NCBI RefSeq assembly: GCF_026410545.1
Contig: NZ_JAPMIT010000001.1
Coordinates: 434,001 to 498,000 of the forward strand
Source: Microbacterium sp. STN6
Lineage (GTDB): Bacteria; Actinomycetota; Actinomycetes; Actinomycetales; Microbacteriaceae
Direction: 5' to 3'
DNA: 64,000 bases
Part shown: one piece after another, positions 62,467-64,000 of the stretch
How the letters are laid out: the number at the start of each line of letters is the position of its first letter
Numbering within the stretch: the stretch's first letter is position 1
Program-made: the position numbers and the translations under genes
Notes under the pieces: model-generated
Told to the model about the DNA's origin: nothing
Databases searched by the model: none
Seen by the model: only the letters and a program-made list of their open reading frames with translations

Positions 62467-62663
62467 GCGGTGCGGCCGTCGCGTCGATCCTCGACGAACG
62501 CCGGCACAGGCGGGGCAGGCACGATCGGCCTCGGGCGGCACCTGAGACTTGCGGCACTCATGGGTGACTTATGGAAGACGCGGCACTACGGTAGGGGGAA
62601 AGAGGCGTGGATGACCCGCCCTGACGAGCCGGGCGGGGGCACGTCAGATCAGGGAGGGTCGTC

Positions 62664-63362
62664 ATGGAACTTGACATCATCGGACGAAACCTGGGGATCA
62701 CTGATCGATTCCGTGAATACGCCACGGAGAAGACCGAGAAGCTGTCTCGGCTGGCCACGCGAGCGCTCGTACTCGAGTTGCGCGTCAGCCGGCACAACGA
62801 GAAGCCGAACGGTCAGAGCAGTGAAGATCGCGTCGAGCTGACGCTGATCGGCCCGGGTCCCGTGGTTCGCGCGGAGGCGACGGCGACCGACAAATACGCC
62901 GCCCTTGACGTCGCGATGGCCAAGCTGATCGAGCGGGTGCGCCGGGCGAAGGATCGCCGCAAGATCCATCGCGGCAACCACCGCCCCACCTCCCTGAGCG
63001 AGGCCAGTACGGGAGCGTTCAATGTTGTCGACATCACCCCGGCATCCGCCGACGTGATCGAGCGGGTGCGCACCGGCTCCATCCCCGTCGTCGGTGAGGA
63101 GGCCGAGGCGAGCGACGAGGAGCAGTACTGCCCCGTCGTGATCCGGCGCAAGGTGTTCGCCTCGGTACCGATGTCCGTCGACGACGCGCTCTACTACATG
63201 GAGCTCGTCGGCCACGACTTCTACCTCTTCATCGATCAGGAGAACGGGCGCCCGAGCGTCGTCTACCGCCGCAAGGGCTGGGACTACGGCGTCATCGCCC
63301 TCGACGAGAACGCCGACGAACTGCAGGAGGTGGCGACTGCCAGCCGCAAGCTCGGCCGGTGA
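62664..63362 (+). CDS. hpf: Long-form ribosome hibernation promoting factor
   Basis: 232 aa with two domains: the N-terminal HPF/RaiA fold (1-100, ELDIIGRNLGITDRFREYA and AALDVAMAKLIERV) and the C-terminal dimerisation domain (about 165-225, VVIRRKVFASVPMSVDDALYYMELVGHDFYLF). Causes 100S ribosome dimers in resting cells. GGGAGG about 6 nt upstream is the RBS. The basic RRAKDRRKIHRGNHR stretch links the domains. Confidence 0.95.
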   Translation: MELDIIGRNLGITDRFREYATEKTEKLSRLATRALVLELRVSRHNEKPNGQSSEDRVELTLIGPGPVVRAEATATDKYAALDVAMAKLIERVRRAKDRRKIHRGNHRPTSLSEASTGAFNVVDITPASADVIERVRTGSIPVVGEEAEASDEEQYCPVVIRRKVFASVPMSVDDALYYMELVGHDFYLFIDQENGRPSVVYRRKGWDYGVIALDENADELQEVATASRKLGR

Positions 63363-63439
63363 CGGATGCCGCGTCGGCGGCGACGCCGCCGGCGCGGGCA
63401 TCCGCTTCTCTTCGTATCGGGCGAACCGTGCCGATACTC

Positions 63440-63546
63440 ATCACGCACCCCGCTAGCATTGCTATAGTTGCCGGCTGCGGTCGGTTCGCGCGCGTCCGGC
63501 CGGACGACAGGCGCTCCCGGCGCCCTGATCAGTGTGGAGTGCATCC
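63440..63546 (+). promoter_or_regulatory. Possible secA promoter and RBS
   Basis: TATAGT (63463-63468) is a good -10 hexamer, though no clear -35 lies 17 bp upstream. GGAG (63536-63539) stands 7 nt before GTG 63547. Confidence 0.4.
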
Positions 63547-64000
63547 GTGGCCTCAGTTCTGGAAAAGGTTCTTCGTGTCGGTGAGGGGCGCACTCTGCGC
63601 CGCCTTCAGAACTACGCGAAGGCCGTCAACGCTCTGGAGGACGACTTCAGTCAGCTCACCGACGAGGAGCTGAAGAACGAGACCGTCGAGCTGCGGGAGC
63701 GACACGGCAACGGCGAGTCGCTCGACGACCTGCTGCCGGAGGCGTTCGCGGCAGTGCGTGAGGCCTCCAAGCGCACGCTCGGCATGCGGCCGTTCGACGT
63801 GCAGGTCATGGGCGGCGCGGCCCTGCACCTCGGCAACATCGCCGAGATGAAGACCGGTGAGGGCAAGACGCTCGTCGCGACCCTGCCGGCATACCTCAAC
63901 GCGATCACGAGCCGTGGCGTGCACATCGTCACGGTCAACGACTATCTGGCGAACTACCAGTCCGAGCTGATGGGGCGCATCTTCCGCGCGCTCGGCATGA
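63547..64000 (+). CDS. secA: Preprotein translocase ATPase SecA, 5' part
   Basis: The gene runs off the window after 151 codons from GTG 63547. The visible part has the N-terminal helix ([19 protein letters not shown]), [28 protein letters not shown] with Walker A MKTGEGKT, and TVNDYLA. This is the ATPase that drives Sec-dependent export. The short interval from hpf is the actinobacterial order. GTG 63532 or 63534 is an unlikely alternative. Confidence 0.95.
   Translation, partial: MASVLEKVLRVGEGRTLRRLQNYAKAVNALEDDFSQLTDEELKNETVELRERHGNGESLDDLLPEAFAAVREASKRTLGMRPFDVQVMGGAALHLGNIAEMKTGEGKTLVATLPAYLNAITSRGVHIVTVNDYLANYQSELMGRIFRALGM

Overview
The window looks like chromosome of a high-GC actinobacterium, most likely a Microbacteriaceae member. 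The basis is a four-cysteine WhiB protein, the order mtrA-mtrB-lpqB-comF-hpf-secA, sahH close to manB/DUF3499/metallopeptidase/whiB, and a DUF58-MoxR-DUF4350-DUF4129 operon. This order is shared with mycobacteria and other Actinomycetota; the family assignment is inference.

Layout. (1) 1-26 kb is a surface or cell-wall glycan locus with lower and uneven GC (about half GC in parts of 2-9 kb by eye, against about 70% further right). It holds glycosyltransferases (GTs), GDP-fucose synthesis (gmd, fcl), an ABC-type flippase, the FdtA/FdtB-like amino-sugar pair, an AsnB-like amidotransferase, and a complete set of four enzymes (22769 back to 18785) that should make UDP-2,3-diacetamido-2,3-dideoxyglucuronic acid. 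At its right end are a WbmS-like deacetylase, an LpxD-like acyltransferase, an acyl carrier protein and a KAS III enzyme. (2) At 25.9-26.2 kb is a headless gene remnant, followed by two tandem O-antigen ligase/polymerase-like membrane proteins (26.1-28.8 kb). (3) 28.8-32.1 kb holds a TetR regulator, an SDR, a DUF1772-like protein and an acyl-CoA dehydrogenase. (4) 32.2-46.5 kb is a conserved chromosomal block: manA, an AbiEi/DUF559-like protein, galE, whiB, a giant GT2, DUF5719, metallopeptidase-like, DUF3499, manB, sahH. (5) 46.6-57.1 kb holds RDD, SpoIIM, an ArsR-MFS pair, then a leftward operon DUF7847-type, DUF4129, DUF4350, MoxR, DUF58. (6) 57.4-64 kb holds mtrA-mtrB-lpqB-comF-hpf and the 5' end of secA.

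The glycan locus can be read as one programme: nucleotide sugars are made (fucose, 3-amino-3,6-dideoxyhexose, diacetamido-uronic acid), possibly amidated (AsnB), acylated and deacetylated, assembled by several GTs, flipped by the ABC protein, and polymerised or ligated by the O-antigen-ligase-like proteins. manA, manB and galE in the right half feed the same sugar pools.

The most unusual structure is a family of ten palindromic elements between 33.6 and 57.3 kb. Each has 12-bp inverted arms (CGAAAACGACGG / CCGTCGTTTTCG) and every copy is exactly 81 bp from arm to arm. The 57-bp interiors are different in sequence, but most can form a hairpin of their own. None was seen in the 1-33 kb half. 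I found no tRNA, rRNA, CRISPR array or transposase gene.
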